This document shows, piece after piece, positions 9,417 to 21,752 of a stretch of 64,000 bases of DNA. Position 1 is the stretch's first letter. Every line of letters begins with the position of its first letter. The stretch is from an uncultured Clostridium sp. (GTDB taxonomy: Bacteria > Bacillota > Clostridia > Peptostreptococcales > Peptostreptococcaceae): assembly GCA_945871955.1 (NCBI GenBank), contig CAMBXR010000001.1:34513-98512 (forward strand), in the 5' to 3' direction. The notes beneath the pieces were generated by a model that was not told the DNA's origin, searched no databases, and worked only from the letters and a program-made list of their open reading frames with translations. The position numbers and the translations under genes are program-made.

Positions 9417-10737
9417 CTTGAATATCCCCCATTAAATCATACTCTAGAGCTGTATTTATTTTTACATTTACAAAGTCTCCTGGTTCTAATTCAGTATGAG
9501 ATTTTACATATACGATACTGTCTATTTCTTCTGCATCAAACTGAGTTCTTCCCACATAAACATTATTTTCTATTTGTTCTTCTATTAAAACTTCATAAGT
9601 ATTTCCTACTTTGTTTTTGTTTATTTCTTCAGAGATTTCTTGTTGTATCATCATTATAGTATCTCTTCTTTGCTCTTTTACTTCTTGTTCTAAATGATTT
9701 GGAAGTTTATCTGCTGCTGTTCCTTCTTCTCTTGAATAAGGGAATACACCAAGTTTATCAAACTTAACTTCTTTAACAAATTCCACAAGCTCCTCAAAGT
9801 CTTTTTCATCTTCTCCTGGGAATCCCGTTATTAAAGTTGTTCTTAATGTTGCATTTGGTATAGCACTTCTAATCATATTAACTTTTTCTAATAATTCTTC
9901 TTTAGTAGTTTGTCTATTCATTAGTTTTAATATTTTATTACTTGCATGTTGTATTGGCATATCAAAGTAAGAACAAATATTATCATGTCTTCTTATTACA
10001 TCAACTAACTCTTTTGTTATTGACTCTGGATATGAGTACATTATTCTTATCCATTTTAATCCTTCTATTTTTGCAAGTTCTTCTAATAACTGTGGAAGTC
10101 TAGCTTCACCGTATATATCTGATCCATACATCGTTGAATCTTGCGCTATAACTACAAGCTCTTTTACTCCATTTTCTGCAAGAGATTTTGCTTCAGCTAC
10201 TATGTCTTCTATTTTTCTACTTTTTTGTTTTCCTCTTAATTTAGGTATTATACAATAAGTACAGTGCTTATCGCATCCTTCACTTATTTTTAAATAAGCC
10301 ATATATTCTGGTGTAGAAACATATCTTGGAAGATCTTCATTGTAAACAACTTCTATATCTTTTAAAGATACTATTTGCTTTTCTTTTTGTAATCCTTCTA
10401 ATATCTCATCTATATTTTGATAACTTCCTGTTCCTACTATGGCATCTATTTCAGGTATTTCTTGTTTTAATTCATCAGAATATCTTTGTGCTAAACATCC
10501 TGTAACTATAAGTAATTTTAAATTTCCAGTTTCTTTAAGATTTGCAAATCCTATTATTGTATCTATAGATTCTTGTTTTGCTGATTCTATAAATCCACAT
10601 GTATTTACTAATATTACATCTGCTTCTTCAAAATCTCCTGTTAATTTATATCCTTTTTTATTTAATATACCCATCATTATTTCTGCATCTACTAGGTTTT
10701 TTGAACAACCTAATGATTCTAGTGCTATTTTTAACAT
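9400..10737 (-). CDS. rimO: Ribosomal protein S12 methylthiotransferase RimO
   Basis: UPF0004 domain SLGCSKNLVDAE, radical SAM CxxxCxxC (CDKHCTYC), TRAM domain. Confidence 0.95.
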   Translation of the reverse strand: MLKIALESLGCSKNLVDAEIMMGILNKKGYKLTGDFEEADVILVNTCGFIESAKQESIDTIIGFANLKETGNLKLLIVTGCLAQRYSDELKQEIPEIDAIVGTGSYQNIDEILEGLQKEKQIVSLKDIEVVYNEDLPRYVSTPEYMAYLKISEGCDKHCTYCIIPKLRGKQKSRKIEDIVAEAKSLAENGVKELVVIAQDSTMYGSDIYGEARLPQLLEELAKIEGLKWIRIMYSYPESITKELVDVIRRHDNICSYFDMPIQHASNKILKLMNRQTTKEELLEKVNMIRSAIPNATLRTTLITGFPGEDEKDFEELVEFVKEVKFDKLGVFPYSREEGTAADKLPNHLEQEVKEQRRDTIMMIQQEISEEINKNKVGNTYEVLIEEQIENNVYVGRTQFDAEEIDSIVYVKSHTELEPGDFVNVKINTALEYDLMGDIQDEFAK

Positions 10738-10926
10738 TGTTTAACTCCTTCCGCTGCTGTCTTATGAAAACTAGTTAATTTATCTTTTATGTCTTTTATG
10801 TTTTCAAATATTATTACGTCATTATATTAATATATAATCATCATTATATTCTTTTTCTCTTATTACATCAATAAAAATTGTGTTTTCAAACTCTAAAATA
10901 TTCTCTATATTGATTATTTTCAGGTT

Positions 10927-13335
10927 TTATTGTTCTTCTAATTTAGCTAACTCTTCCATTGTTATTAATACTTTTCTAGGTTTACTTCCTTCACTCGGTC
11001 CAACTATACCTCTTTCTTCCATAGAATCAATTAGTCTAGCCGCTCTATTAAACCCTATTTTATATTTTCTTTGAAGCATTGAAGATGATCCTTGACCACT
11101 TTGTACTACAAAAGCAATGGCATCTTCTAAAAATTCATCTACATCATCATTTTTTATATTAGCAGTTTTTGATATAGTTTGAATTATTTCTTCTTCATAC
11201 TTAACTTCTTCTTTTACTTGACTCTTTACAAAGTTTATTACTTTATCTGAATCCTCTTCAGATATATAAGCTCCTTGTAATCTAACTGGTTTAGCTGCTC
11301 CTAGTGGATAGAATAACATATCACCTTTTCCAAGTAATTTTTCAGCTCCACCCATATCTAATATTGTTCTAGAGTCAGTTTGTGATGAAACTGCAAAAGC
11401 AATTCTAGATGGAACATTGGCTTTTATTACTCCTGTTATTACATCTACAGAAGGTCTTTGTGTAGCTATAATTAAATGCATACCTGCAGCCCTTGCCATT
11501 TGTGCTAATCTACAGATATAATCTTCCACTTCATTTGCACATGCCATCATTAAGTCGGCAAGCTCATCTATAATTATTACTATTTTAGGAAGTTTAGTCT
11601 CACTTTTTGAGTTATAACTAGTAATATCTTTAACACCAATCTCTGCAAATAATTTATATCTTTTATTCATCTCTACAACTGCCCAACTTAAAGCATTTGC
11701 TGCTTTTTTAGGATCAGTTACAACTGGTGATAATAAATGAGGAATTCCATTATAATGAGCTAGTTCAACTACTTTTGGGTCTATAAGTAATAATTTAACC
11801 TCATCAGGTGTAGCTTTATATAATAAAGAGTTTATTATTGTATTTATACAAACTGATTTACCTGAACCTGTAGCCCCTGCCACAAGTAAGTGAGGCATTT
11901 TACCTATATCTGCTATAACAGGATTTCCACTTATATCTTTTCCTAGTCCTATAGAAAGAGACGAGTCATTTTCTTTAAACTCTTTACTCGCAAGAACATC
12001 TCTAAGTCCCACAACTTGAGGCTCATCATTTGGAACCTCTATACCTATAGCACTTTTCCCTGGAATAGGAGCTTCCATTCTTATGCTTTTTGCAGCTAAA
12101 GAAAGCGCTATATCATCACTTAAGTTTACTATTCTACTTACTTTAACACCTGGATTTGGTTGTACTTCATATCTAGTTATTGTTGGACCTAAAGTTACTT
12201 GACCCATTTTTGTATCTACACCAAAATTAGATAATGTCTTAATTAATAAAGATGCATTTTCTAATGCCTTTCTTTTATCATTTTCATTACCTTTGTGACT
12301 AATTTTAGTCAATAAATCTAAACCTGGCTTTTTATAATTTTCATAACTTGATTGACTATTTATTTCTAATTCATTAGTATTAACTAAATTTATAGGTGAA
12401 GTCTTCTCTAAAGTTATATTATTATTAGCTCTAATATTTGGGTTTGTGTTTTGTAAATCTTTTAGTACATCTAATTCTGGCATACTATTTGTACCTTCTA
12501 AAATTTCTAAATAATCATCATCACTTTTATTAAAACCTACAATTTTTATAGTTTTGTCTTCATCAACTAAAGTTGAGTCTACTATAGTATTTTCTACTTC
12601 TTCGTTTTTGTGAAGAACATTTTTGAAAAATCCTTTTTTATTTTTTTCTACTTGAGTAGTTTCATCAACTTCTTCAGTCATTAAATTAATTGCAGACTCT
12701 TTTAAATTTGACATCTTATCTTTTACACTTACATTTCCACTTTTAATTTTATTTATTTTTTCACTGCTGCCTTCTATTAAGTCTTTCAATGAAATATTAA
12801 AAGTATACATAACTGTAATAAATAAAGTAAATAAGCTTATTAACCAACCACCTGTTAGTCCAATTACTTCTTTAATAAAATATGCTATTGTCGATGTAAT
12901 TAAGCCTAGGCCTGTTCCATTGATACCCATTTGCATAACATCTGCATACATATTAGCTTTTAGAGGATTTTCTATTGGTATTTTTCTTGCATTAAATAAT
13001 CCATAGAAAACAAATAGAAATGCTATAAAAATATAAACTGTTTTACTTTTTTTCATTCTATAAACATATTCATTTCTTTCGAAAAATCCTAAAACACCTA
13101 TAATTATTATTAATACTGGAATAAGTATAGCAAGAGCTCCAAATAACCCTTTAAAAGTATCTTGTATAAATTGACCTATAAGACCCATAGAATTTGAGTT
13201 TAAACTATATAATAAGAAAATTCCTATAAATATAGTTACTAGATTGTAATATTCACCTGAAACTATTATTTTGTCCTTGTTATACTTTTTTTTGTTCTTA
13301 GCGCCTTTACTTTTTTTCTTAGCCACCAATCTCAC
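10927..13335 (-). CDS. ftsK: DNA translocase FtsK/SpoIIIE
   Basis: N-terminal TM segments, [15 protein letters not shown], FtsK gamma domain at C-terminus. Confidence 0.95.
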   Translation of the reverse strand: MRLVAKKKSKGAKNKKKYNKDKIIVSGEYYNLVTIFIGIFLLYSLNSNSMGLIGQFIQDTFKGLFGALAILIPVLIIIIGVLGFFERNEYVYRMKKSKTVYIFIAFLFVFYGLFNARKIPIENPLKANMYADVMQMGINGTGLGLITSTIAYFIKEVIGLTGGWLISLFTLFITVMYTFNISLKDLIEGSSEKINKIKSGNVSVKDKMSNLKESAINLMTEEVDETTQVEKNKKGFFKNVLHKNEEVENTIVDSTLVDEDKTIKIVGFNKSDDDYLEILEGTNSMPELDVLKDLQNTNPNIRANNNITLEKTSPINLVNTNELEINSQSSYENYKKPGLDLLTKISHKGNENDKRKALENASLLIKTLSNFGVDTKMGQVTLGPTITRYEVQPNPGVKVSRIVNLSDDIALSLAAKSIRMEAPIPGKSAIGIEVPNDEPQVVGLRDVLASKEFKENDSSLSIGLGKDISGNPVIADIGKMPHLLVAGATGSGKSVCINTIINSLLYKATPDEVKLLLIDPKVVELAHYNGIPHLLSPVVTDPKKAANALSWAVVEMNKRYKLFAEIGVKDITSYNSKSETKLPKIVIIIDELADLMMACANEVEDYICRLAQMARAAGMHLIIATQRPSVDVITGVIKANVPSRIAFAVSSQTDSRTILDMGGAEKLLGKGDMLFYPLGAAKPVRLQGAYISEEDSDKVINFVKSQVKEEVKYEEEIIQTISKTANIKNDDVDEFLEDAIAFVVQSGQGSSSMLQRKYKIGFNRAARLIDSMEERGIVGPSEGSKPRKVLITMEELAKLEEQ

Positions 13336-13365
13336 CTCTTATTTCTTATACCCTATCAATTCAAA

Positions 13366-13400
13366 TTAAAAGTGTTAATGGCATTCATTAACACTTTTAA
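13366..13400 (-). terminator. Rho-independent terminator between tepA-like gene and ftsK
   Basis: TTAAAAGTGTTAATG-gcatt-CATTAACACTTTTAA. Confidence 0.75.
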
Positions 13401-13443
13401 TTATTAAATCATTATATCACATATTACTTATTTTAAACAAATC

Positions 13444-14262
13444 TTATTTATTTCCTTCATTTTTATCTTCTTTTATTAATTCTCTTAGTTTAGCTAAAGC
13501 TTCTTTAAGTCCACCAACTTCATCAATAAGACCACATTCTACTGCTTCCTTTCCTATAAGTACACTTCCTACATCACTTACAAGTTCATCTTTAGCATTC
13601 ATAAGTTTATTTAATTCTTCTCTTTCAATGTTGGAAGTTCTTGTTATAAATTCAACTATTCTTTCTTGCATTTTCTTAAAGTATTCAAAAGTTTCATTAA
13701 CTCCTATTACAAGGCCATTTGTTCTAATTGGATGAACTATCATTGTAGCAGTTGGTGCTATATAAGAATAATCTCCTGATGTTGCAAGAGGGACACCTAT
13801 AGAATGACTTCCCCCTAATACTAATGTAACTACTTTTTTAGATATACTATTTATTAACTCCGCCATGGCAAGACCTGCTTCCACATCTCCACCAACAGTA
13901 TTTAAAATTACAAGAATTCCTTTAATTTCACTACTTTCTTCTACTGAATATAAAAGAGGAATTATATGCTCATATTTTGTGGATTTTTTTTGTGGATTTC
14001 CAACAAAGTGCCCTTCAATTTCTCCTATAATTGTTATACACTGAATTTCTTTTGGCGAATTAGAAGGCATATTAGGTACTCCCATTTGTTTTATATCTTG
14101 AATTTTATCACTATCATTTTCTTCATTATTTTCATTTGTATTATTTGATGATGTATTTTTTGATTTATTATTATCAGATTCAAATTGAATATTATTTAAA
14201 TCATAACTATTATAATTATCTTTATTTATGTATTCATTCATATTATTTTCTCTTTTTATCAT
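13444..14262 (-). CDS. ClpP-class serine protease (TepA/YmfB-like)
   Basis: ClpP fold: LNTVGGDVEAGLAMAELI, GGSHSIGVPLATSGDYSYIAPTATMIVHPI. Confidence 0.85.
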   Translation of the reverse strand: MIKRENNMNEYINKDNYNSYDLNNIQFESDNNKSKNTSSNNTNENNEENDSDKIQDIKQMGVPNMPSNSPKEIQCITIIGEIEGHFVGNPQKKSTKYEHIIPLLYSVEESSEIKGILVILNTVGGDVEAGLAMAELINSISKKVVTLVLGGSHSIGVPLATSGDYSYIAPTATMIVHPIRTNGLVIGVNETFEYFKKMQERIVEFITRTSNIEREELNKLMNAKDELVSDVGSVLIGKEAVECGLIDEVGGLKEALAKLRELIKEDKNEGNK

Positions 14263-14475
14263 TTATTTCACCTCATATATATATATTTAATTTTATATTT
14301 CCCAATGAGTATGAAATAATTCTATACTTTTCACAAAGCAAAATCTTATAGTATTCAAACTTTCATTATAATTTATATTCATAATAATATTTTTACTAAA
14401 GGTAAGATAAAAATAAATTTAAAAATAATAATTATATAAACAATAACAAAGCGTTTATTTTATAATTACTAAAAT

Positions 14476-14521
14476 ACCCTATACAGATAAATATATCTAC
14501 TATTTTTCTGTATAGGGTTTA
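14476..14521 (-). terminator. Rho-independent terminator downstream of aspartate kinase
   Basis: ACCCTATACAGA...TCTGTATAGGGTTT hairpin. Confidence 0.65.
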
Positions 14522-14553
14522 TTTAAATTTAATATATCTTAATTTATTTCTTA

Positions 14554-15762
14554 TTAATCTGTAAACTCTTTGTGAATAGCATGAACTGTATTTATCATAT
14601 CTTCTTCTTTTACTAAACATGTAAGGCATGTATATGAATCTGATGATTGTAAAAGTGAAATTCCTGCTTTTGATAAAGATCTAACTATTCTAGCAATTAC
14701 ACCAGGAGTTTCTGTTATTTTGGAACCAATTAATGTTACTTTTGCACAGTGTTTTCTAACTTCATATTCCACATTATATTTTTTTAAAATCTTTTCAACT
14801 AAAGAAATGTTATTTTGGTCTAAAGCAAAAGCTTTTTCTTCTGCAAAGAAGTTTATCATATCTAAGTTAATTTGTTTTTCTTCCATTTCATTTAATATTT
14901 TAGAAAACAATTCTTCAGAAGACTTAACTTTTACTTGAACTATATTATCTTTATGAGCTACTGCTGTCATAAATCTAGCTTTAAAATCTTCATAATCATT
15001 ACTTACTACACCGCGAGTAAGTCCTATTCTTGTTCCTTTACAAGTTGGATTTAAAGTATTTTTTATTTCTAATACTATATCTCCATTTTTAGCTAATTCA
15101 ACAGCTCTTGGATGAATAACCTTAGCTCCTTTTTCAGCCATTTGGAATACTTCTTCATAGTCACAGTAATCCAATATTTTTGCAGATGGTTCTATTCTTG
15201 GATCTGCTGTCATTATTCCATCCACATCTGTATAAATTTGTACTGTTTCACAACCTAGTGATTTTCCTATGGCAACTGCACTAGTATCACTTCCACCTCT
15301 ACCTAAAGTTGTGATTTCTCCATCTTCAGTTGCTCCTTGAAAACCTGCAATAACAACAACCTTTCCTTCATCTAATTCTCTGTGAATTCTTGTAGGATTT
15401 ATTTCTTTTATTTTTGAATCAGAATAAATTTTTGTTGTTACTATTCCAGCTTGCATTCCTGTTAGAAATACTGATGGTATACCTCTTGCTTCTAACATAG
15501 ATGACAATATTGTTCCTGATATTATTTCTCCACAAGACATAATTAAGTCAAGTTCTCGTTTTTTAGGTTTTTGATTAACTTTAGTACATAAATTTATTAG
15601 TGTATCAGTGGCATACGGCTCTCCTTTACGCCCCATGGCTGATACTACAACCACTAAGTCATTCCCCTTTTTTCTATAGCATTCTATTATATTACATACT
15701 TCATTCATTTTTTCAACTGATGCTACTGATGTACCACCAAATTTTTGTACTAGAATCCCCAT
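14554..15762 (-). CDS. lysC: Aspartate kinase
   Basis: VQKFGGTSVA; GRGGSDTSAVAIG; C-terminal ACT domains. Confidence 0.93.
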   Translation of the reverse strand: MGILVQKFGGTSVASVEKMNEVCNIIECYRKKGNDLVVVVSAMGRKGEPYATDTLINLCTKVNQKPKKRELDLIMSCGEIISGTILSSMLEARGIPSVFLTGMQAGIVTTKIYSDSKIKEINPTRIHRELDEGKVVVIAGFQGATEDGEITTLGRGGSDTSAVAIGKSLGCETVQIYTDVDGIMTADPRIEPSAKILDYCDYEEVFQMAEKGAKVIHPRAVELAKNGDIVLEIKNTLNPTCKGTRIGLTRGVVSNDYEDFKARFMTAVAHKDNIVQVKVKSSEELFSKILNEMEEKQINLDMINFFAEEKAFALDQNNISLVEKILKKYNVEYEVRKHCAKVTLIGSKITETPGVIARIVRSLSKAGISLLQSSDSYTCLTCLVKEEDMINTVHAIHKEFTD

Positions 15763-15771
15763 AATTACCCC

Positions 15772-16017
15772 CTAATATACTCCATCGTACTCAATGATTA
15801 TCATATCATTACCGATTTTTTTTACATTCCTCCACGGAATTTCTATATCTCCTCTGTCTCTTCTTATGCCAAAGAATCCTTTTTCTCTTGGTATGGAAAG
15901 TGCTAAAATTTTACCTGTAGTCTCATCTATTATGATATCACACTCTCCTATTACACCAAGTCTTTCCCCACTAATTAAGTTAACTATTTCTTTTCCAGCT
16001 AATTCAGATAAATTCAT
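15772..16017 (-). CDS. YlmC/YmxH family sporulation-associated protein (PRC-barrel-like)
   Basis: LSELAGKEIVNLISGERLGVIGECDIIID; inner ATG at 16017 fits better than the upstream start overlapping the M16 gene. Confidence 0.85.
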   Translation of the reverse strand: MNLSELAGKEIVNLISGERLGVIGECDIIIDETTGKILALSIPREKGFFGIRRDRGDIEIPWRNVKKIGNDMIIIEYDGVY

Positions 16018-16048
16018 ATTTTCACCCCAATAATTTAAAATATTTTTC

Positions 16049-17302
16049 TTATATCTGAACACCTTCCACATCTTTTCCTACTATACATACTGCCAAGTTC
16101 TCTATATTAAATACTTTATTAATAATTGCCTTAACTTGTTCCATATTTACACTATTTATATGTTCTATAATTTCATCTTCGTCTTTTATTTTATTGTTAA
16201 GCAGCATAGACTCACCATTAGATAACATTTTTGAGTTAATGCTTTCTAAACTTAATATATAATTACCTTTCAACTGTTTTTTACTTTGTTCAAGTTCTTC
16301 TTCTGTAATATAGTTTTCTCTTATATTTTTTATTTCTTTTATTATTAAGTCATAAACTTCTTTTAAATATTCTTCGCTAGTGCTAGCAAATATACCTAAC
16401 TCTCCACATTTTCTAAATAATGTCTGAGATGAGTATATAGAATATACTAATCCTCTATCTTCTCTTATATTTTGGAAAAGCCTAGAGCTAGTACTACCAC
16501 CGAATATATTATTTACAACAGATAAAGCATATGATTCTTTTTCATTTTCCTCTGGTATTGCTTTTAAATTTATAGCTATATTAACTTGTTCGCTATCCTT
16601 GTTTTTAGCTATAAAACATGGATGATAAGTAGCTTCTTTAACATCTATATTTACTTGTTTTTTCTCCCATGTATCAAATTTTTCTTCTATAACTTTAATT
16701 ACTTCTTCAAAATTAAAGTTACCACAAATTGATATAACTGCATTATTAGGCACATAGTACTTATTATAATAATTTAAAATATCTTCTCTACTTAAATTCT
16801 TAATAGTATTTCTATTTCCTAAAATATTTCTACCAAGACCATCATTTAAGTATACATTTTCTACTAATAAGTCATAAGATAAGTCATCTAAAGAATCTTC
16901 ATACATTTTTAATTCTTCAAGTATAACAAATCTTTCTTTATCTATATCATTATTATCAAAAGATGAGTTTAATATCATATCGCTTAATACATCTATACCT
17001 TTATTTATATGTTCATCTAAAAGGTGAACATAATAACATGTACATTCTTTATTTGTAAAAGCATTTATTTCCCCACCTAAACTATCAATTTCTCTTGCTA
17101 TATCTTTAGCACTTCTATTTTTAGTTCCTTTAAATAGCATATGCTCTATAAAATGAGATACACCACTTTCCTTTTCTGACTCCAATCTAGAACCTGTATT
17201 TATCCAAATACCTAAAGATACGGATTTTAAATAAGGTATTTCTTCTCCCACAATAGTAAGCCCATTTTTTAAGGTTTGGCATTTATACATTTTGTCCTCC
17301 AA
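16049..17302 (-). CDS. M16 family zinc metallopeptidase (YmxG/MlpA-like)
   Basis: HFIEHMLFKGT inverted HxxEH zinc motif. Confidence 0.92.
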   Translation of the reverse strand: MEDKMYKCQTLKNGLTIVGEEIPYLKSVSLGIWINTGSRLESEKESGVSHFIEHMLFKGTKNRSAKDIAREIDSLGGEINAFTNKECTCYYVHLLDEHINKGIDVLSDMILNSSFDNNDIDKERFVILEELKMYEDSLDDLSYDLLVENVYLNDGLGRNILGNRNTIKNLSREDILNYYNKYYVPNNAVISICGNFNFEEVIKVIEEKFDTWEKKQVNIDVKEATYHPCFIAKNKDSEQVNIAINLKAIPEENEKESYALSVVNNIFGGSTSSRLFQNIREDRGLVYSIYSSQTLFRKCGELGIFASTSEEYLKEVYDLIIKEIKNIRENYITEEELEQSKKQLKGNYILSLESINSKMLSNGESMLLNNKIKDEDEIIEHINSVNMEQVKAIINKVFNIENLAVCIVGKDVEGVQI

Positions 17303-17383
17303 ATTATCACCACGTCATTATATCTATTAAATTTTATAAATCATTAAAAATTTATAGTATTAATTATAATTTAGTAATGAAAT

Positions 17384-18133
17384 TTAATCAACTACAAACA
17401 CATCACTAAGTCTTCCTGGTTTAAGATTTTTATCTCTAATAATTTGAATAATATCATCTAAACATTTTGTTGTAGCATTTGTTGGATGCATCAAAACAAT
17501 ACTTCCATCTACTATGTCTTTATTTTTTATCCTTTCAATAATTCTTTGTGGATTATCTTTATCTTGCCAATCTATAGTGTCCACATCCCATTTAAAACAT
17601 ATGTAATTTAAACTTTCTGCAGCTTTTACTGTGTCTGAACCAAAAGAACCTGATGGTGCTTGAAAAAATTTCGTTTCTTCTCCTAAAGCTTCTTCTATTA
17701 TTTTTTTTGAAGTACTTATTTGCTTATAATTGTCATCATAAGATAAGGTAGCATAATCTAAATGCTTATATCCATGATTTCCTATTTCATGTCCCTCATT
17801 TTTTATTTTCATCAACAAGTCCTTTTTGTTTTCAGCCCACTTTCCCGTCACATTAAAAGTAATATGAACATTTTCTTTTTTGAGAGTTTCTAATATTGAT
17901 ATTACATACTCATCCTCCCACCCCAAATCTACATTGCATGTTAATGCAACATAACCACTATTTTTTTTAGTTCCCTGGGTGTAGGGAGCCTTTGCCAAGT
18001 CTAAAATATTTATACTTGGAGTTGCTTCATTTCTTTTAACTGTAAACACTATCCCTCCTAGTATAAGCAAAAGTATTAAGATGAAAATTATTATTTTTTT
18101 TAATTTACCTTTGTTTAATACCATCATTATCAT
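17384..18133 (-). CDS. Polysaccharide deacetylase family protein (PdaB/YlxY-like)
   Basis: NodB homology: VALTCNVDLGW, NHGYKHLDYATLS, IVLMHPT. Confidence 0.85.
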   Translation of the reverse strand: MIMMVLNKGKLKKIIIFILILLLILGGIVFTVKRNEATPSINILDLAKAPYTQGTKKNSGYVALTCNVDLGWEDEYVISILETLKKENVHITFNVTGKWAENKKDLLMKIKNEGHEIGNHGYKHLDYATLSYDDNYKQISTSKKIIEEALGEETKFFQAPSGSFGSDTVKAAESLNYICFKWDVDTIDWQDKDNPQRIIERIKNKDIVDGSIVLMHPTNATTKCLDDIIQIIRDKNLKPGRLSDVFVVD

Positions 18134-18240
18134 AGGCTATCCTCCTAATATATACAAATTATTTACTAGTTAATTTTATTATTACAACTTCTAATTTATT
18201 CTTCTTACTTGGACTTGCTAATTAATTATAAATTTATAAC

Positions 18241-18266
18241 AAAAAAAACGAGACTATGTCTCGTTC
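18241..18266 (-). terminator. Rho-independent terminator downstream of pnp
   Basis: AACGAGAC-tat-GTCTCGTT hairpin with U tract on minus strand. Confidence 0.7.
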
Positions 18267-18287
18267 CCTTATTTTAAAAATAAATTA

Positions 18288-20393
18288 TTATTTATTTTTT
18301 CTTTCTGGTTTTGGAAGTAATACTTTTCTAGATACATTTACTCTACCTTTGTCATCTATTTCAGTAACCTTAACTTCTACTTCATCTCCAACATTTAAAA
18401 CATCTTCAACTTTTTCTATTCTTTCATGAGCTATATTTCCTATACGAAGTAATCCTTCTTTTCCTGGAAGTAACTCAACAAAAGCACCGAAGTTAACTAT
18501 TCTAGTTACTTTACCTTTGTATACAGCATTAAGTTCAACCTCTGCAACTATATCAGATATTTTTTGCTCAGCTAATTTTATCATATCCATATCAGTACCA
18601 GCTATGAATACTTCACCATCTTGTTCTATATCTATTTTAACACCAGTTTCATCTATTATCTTAGTTATTACTTTACCACCAGCACCTATAACGTCTCTTA
18701 TTTTGTCTGGATTAATTCTCATAGTAACTATTTTTGGTGCATATTTAGATAACTCAGCATTTGGTTTATCTATACATTTTTTCATTTCATTTAATATATG
18801 AAGTCTACCAACTCTAGCTTGAGATAATGCTTGAGTTAATATTTCTTTATCTATACCAGCTATTTTTATATCCATTTGTATAGCAGTTATACCTTTTTCA
18901 GTACCTGCAACTTTGAAGTCCATATCTCCTAAATGGTCTTCCATACCTTGTATATCTGAAAGTATAGCCATTTTTCCATCATGTTCTATAAGTCCCATTG
19001 CTATACCTGCAACCATATCTTTTAAAGGTACACCAGCATCTAATAAAGATAATGTTGAACCACAAACAGAACCTTGAGATGTAGATCCATTTGAACTTAA
19101 TACTTCAGACACAAGTCTTATTGCATAAGGGAATTCTTCTTTTGAAGGTATTACTGGAAGTAATGCTCTTTCTGCAAGGGCACCATGTCCTATTTCTCTT
19201 CTTCCTGGTCCTCTTGATGGTCTAGCTTCACCAACAGAGTATGCAGGGAAGTTGTAGTGATGCATATATCTTTTATTTTCTTCTTCATCAAGTCCATCTA
19301 ATATTTGAACATCACCTAAAGCTCCTAAAGTTGTAACTGTCATTACTTGAGTTTGTCCTCTTGTAAATAATCCTGAACCATGAGCTCTTGGTATAAATCC
19401 ATGGTCACACCAGATCGGTCTTATTTCATCAGTTTTTCTTGCATCTGGTCTTCTACCTTCATGTACTATAGCTTTTCTAACTTCTTCTTTTATTATGGCA
19501 TCTAAAGTTGCTATTATATCATTTCCAAACTCTTCTAAGGTTTCTTCATCAAAGCTATTTATAGTTTGCTCTTTAACTGCATCCATAGCCTCTTGTCTTT
19601 CTAATTTTTCAACTACTTTTACAGCTTCTTTCATACCTTCAGTAGCTATTTCTCTAACTTTAGCTTCTATTTCAGCATTTGGTTTAGTCTCTTCAAATTC
19701 CATTTTTTCTTTTCCAACTTCAGCTTGGATTTGTTCTATGAATTCAACTATTTTTTTGATTTCTTCATGAGCTTTTAATATTGCTTCAAGCATTAATGAT
19801 TCTGGCACTTCATTTGCTCCAGCTTCAACCATCATTACTGCTTCTTTAGTTCCTGATACTACTAAGTGTAATTCACTTTTTTCTCTTTCTTCTGCTGTAG
19901 GATTTACTACTAATGCTCCATCAACTAATCCTATACATACAGAACCTGTTGGACCATTGAATGGTATTTCTGATATTGATAAAGCAACTGAAGACCCTAT
20001 CATAGAAACTATATCAGGAGTACAGTCTTGATCTACTGATAGAACTGTAGCAACTACTTGTACATCATTTCTAAAAGTTTTTGGGAATAAAGGTCTTATT
20101 GGTCTATCAATAAGTCTTGATGTAAGTATAGCTTTTTCTGATGGTTTACCTTCTCTTTTTAAAAATCCACCTGGTATTTTACCAACTGAATATAATTTTT
20201 CTTCATAATCAACGCTTAGTGGGAAGAAGTCAACACCGTCTCTTGGTTGAGCTGATTTTGATACATTGACCATAACCATAGTCTCACCATATCTAAGAAT
20301 TGCACTTCCACTTGCAAGTTGTGCTATTTTGCCTATTTCAACAGAAAGTTCTCTTCCTGCTAAATCCATTGTAAAAATTTTATGTTCAAACAT
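18288..20393 (-). CDS. pnp: Polyribonucleotide nucleotidyltransferase (PNPase)
   Basis: Two RNase PH domains, KH ([15 protein letters not shown]) and S1 domain ([14 protein letters not shown]). Confidence 0.98.
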   Translation of the reverse strand: MFEHKIFTMDLAGRELSVEIGKIAQLASGSAILRYGETMVMVNVSKSAQPRDGVDFFPLSVDYEEKLYSVGKIPGGFLKREGKPSEKAILTSRLIDRPIRPLFPKTFRNDVQVVATVLSVDQDCTPDIVSMIGSSVALSISEIPFNGPTGSVCIGLVDGALVVNPTAEEREKSELHLVVSGTKEAVMMVEAGANEVPESLMLEAILKAHEEIKKIVEFIEQIQAEVGKEKMEFEETKPNAEIEAKVREIATEGMKEAVKVVEKLERQEAMDAVKEQTINSFDEETLEEFGNDIIATLDAIIKEEVRKAIVHEGRRPDARKTDEIRPIWCDHGFIPRAHGSGLFTRGQTQVMTVTTLGALGDVQILDGLDEEENKRYMHHYNFPAYSVGEARPSRGPGRREIGHGALAERALLPVIPSKEEFPYAIRLVSEVLSSNGSTSQGSVCGSTLSLLDAGVPLKDMVAGIAMGLIEHDGKMAILSDIQGMEDHLGDMDFKVAGTEKGITAIQMDIKIAGIDKEILTQALSQARVGRLHILNEMKKCIDKPNAELSKYAPKIVTMRINPDKIRDVIGAGGKVITKIIDETGVKIDIEQDGEVFIAGTDMDMIKLAEQKISDIVAEVELNAVYKGKVTRIVNFGAFVELLPGKEGLLRIGNIAHERIEKVEDVLNVGDEVEVKVTEIDDKGRVNVSRKVLLPKPERKNK

Positions 20394-20524
20394 TAATGCT
20401 TGTACCTCCTCTTATACTGAAACCACTTTTTCTCTATGTACTATATTAACAAAATTACTACTAATTAACAATATAATTATATTGTAGAAAATTTGTGTTT
20501 CTAGTATATCTTCTTATTTATTAA

Positions 20525-21367
20525 CTAACTTGAAGAACTTATAGCTAAAATTTCTGGTCCTGTATGTGAACATATACAAGATCCGCCTCTAGTAATAAAT
20601 ACTTTTTTTGCTTTTACTCTTTTTGCTACTTCTTCTTTAAGTTTTTCAAAATCTGATTCATTGGATCCATATCCAATTGTAATTATTTTAGATTCTAAGT
20701 CATTGTCATTAGCTTCTAAAATCATGTCTACTAATTTAGAAGCTACTTGCTTAGTTCCTCTAACTTTTGATACTATTTTACTTTTACCATCTTCCATAGT
20801 ACATATAGGCTTTATATTTAACATATTTCCTACAAATGATACTACGCTAGGTAATCTTCCACTTTCTTTTAAATAATCAAGTGTAAATGGAACAAAGAAT
20901 AAATTGACACTTCCCCTGATTTCTTCTAATTTATCAACTATTTCTTTTGCACTTAAGTCACTTTCCTCTATTAATTCACAGGCTTTTATTATATATTGTC
21001 CACTCCCAAGAGATAAAAATAATGTATCAAAAATATAAATATTTCCCTCTACATCATTTTTAGCCATTGTAGCACTTTGATATGTTCCCGAAGCTTTTGA
21101 TGAACCTGTAAAACAAATAACATCATATCCCTCACTTACGTATTTTTCAAAACTCTCTTTAAATTGCATATATGTAGCCTGAGATGTTTTAGGTAAATTC
21201 TCACTAGTTTTTAAAATATGATAAAATTCTTCTTTTGTGAAATCTACGCCATCTTTATATTCTTTTCCATCTATATTGATAGTAAGTGGAATTATTTCTA
21301 AATAGTCTTTTTCTTTTATTTCTTCAGGAATATCACACATACTATCATATAATATTTTAATATTCAT
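20525..21367 (-). CDS. DegV family fatty-acid-binding protein
   Basis: KILYDSMCDIPEE, YKDGVDFTKEEFYHIL, SLSLGSGQYIIKAC; start chosen after GGGGG SD. Confidence 0.88.
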   Translation of the reverse strand: MNIKILYDSMCDIPEEIKEKDYLEIIPLTINIDGKEYKDGVDFTKEEFYHILKTSENLPKTSQATYMQFKESFEKYVSEGYDVICFTGSSKASGTYQSATMAKNDVEGNIYIFDTLFLSLGSGQYIIKACELIEESDLSAKEIVDKLEEIRGSVNLFFVPFTLDYLKESGRLPSVVSFVGNMLNIKPICTMEDGKSKIVSKVRGTKQVASKLVDMILEANDNDLESKIITIGYGSNESDFEKLKEEVAKRVKAKKVFITRGGSCICSHTGPEILAISSSS

Positions 21368-21415
21368 AACTACTACCCCCTTGTAGAAACCCATTACTTT
21401 TTCTTTATCAATACA

Positions 21416-21451
21416 AAAAAAACAGGTACTATAGTATACCTGCTTTTTTTA
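21416..21451 (-). terminator. Rho-independent terminator downstream of rpsO
   Basis: AAAAAACAGGTA-ctatag-TATACCTGCTTTTTTT. Confidence 0.75.
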
Positions 21452-21464
21452 TAAAGTAATAAGA

Positions 21465-21719
21465 TTATTTTCTTAATCCTAATTTAGCTATTAATGATCT
21501 GTAACCTTCTAAGTCTTTTTCTTTTAAGTAAGCTAATAAGTTTCTTCTTCTACCAACCATTTTTAATAATCCTCTTCTTGAGTGGTGGTCTTTTTTGTGA
21601 ACTTTTAAGTGTTCGTTTAACTCGTTTATTCTAGCTGTTAATAAAGCTATTTGAACTTCTGGAGAACCAGTATCTCCTTCTTTTCTTCCGAATTCTCTTA
21701 TTATTTCTGTTTTATTCAT
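21465..21719 (-). CDS. rpsO: 30S ribosomal protein S15
   Basis: [31 protein letters not shown]...[26 protein letters not shown]. Confidence 0.98.
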   Translation of the reverse strand: MNKTEIIREFGRKEGDTGSPEVQIALLTARINELNEHLKVHKKDHHSRRGLLKMVGRRRNLLAYLKEKDLEGYRSLIAKLGLRK

Positions 21720-21752
21720 TTGATGTACCTCCAAATATTTTTAATATAATCG

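Noticed and set aside
14263-14475. Long AT-rich intergenic region upstream of the tepA-like gene, considered as an ncRNA
   Set aside because: No conserved motif or stable GC-containing hairpin apart from the lysC terminator
19495-19770. Plus-strand ORF inside pnp (and similar ORFs inside infB, topA, rny, comM)
   Set aside because: Antisense shadow ORFs without SD or recognisable domains
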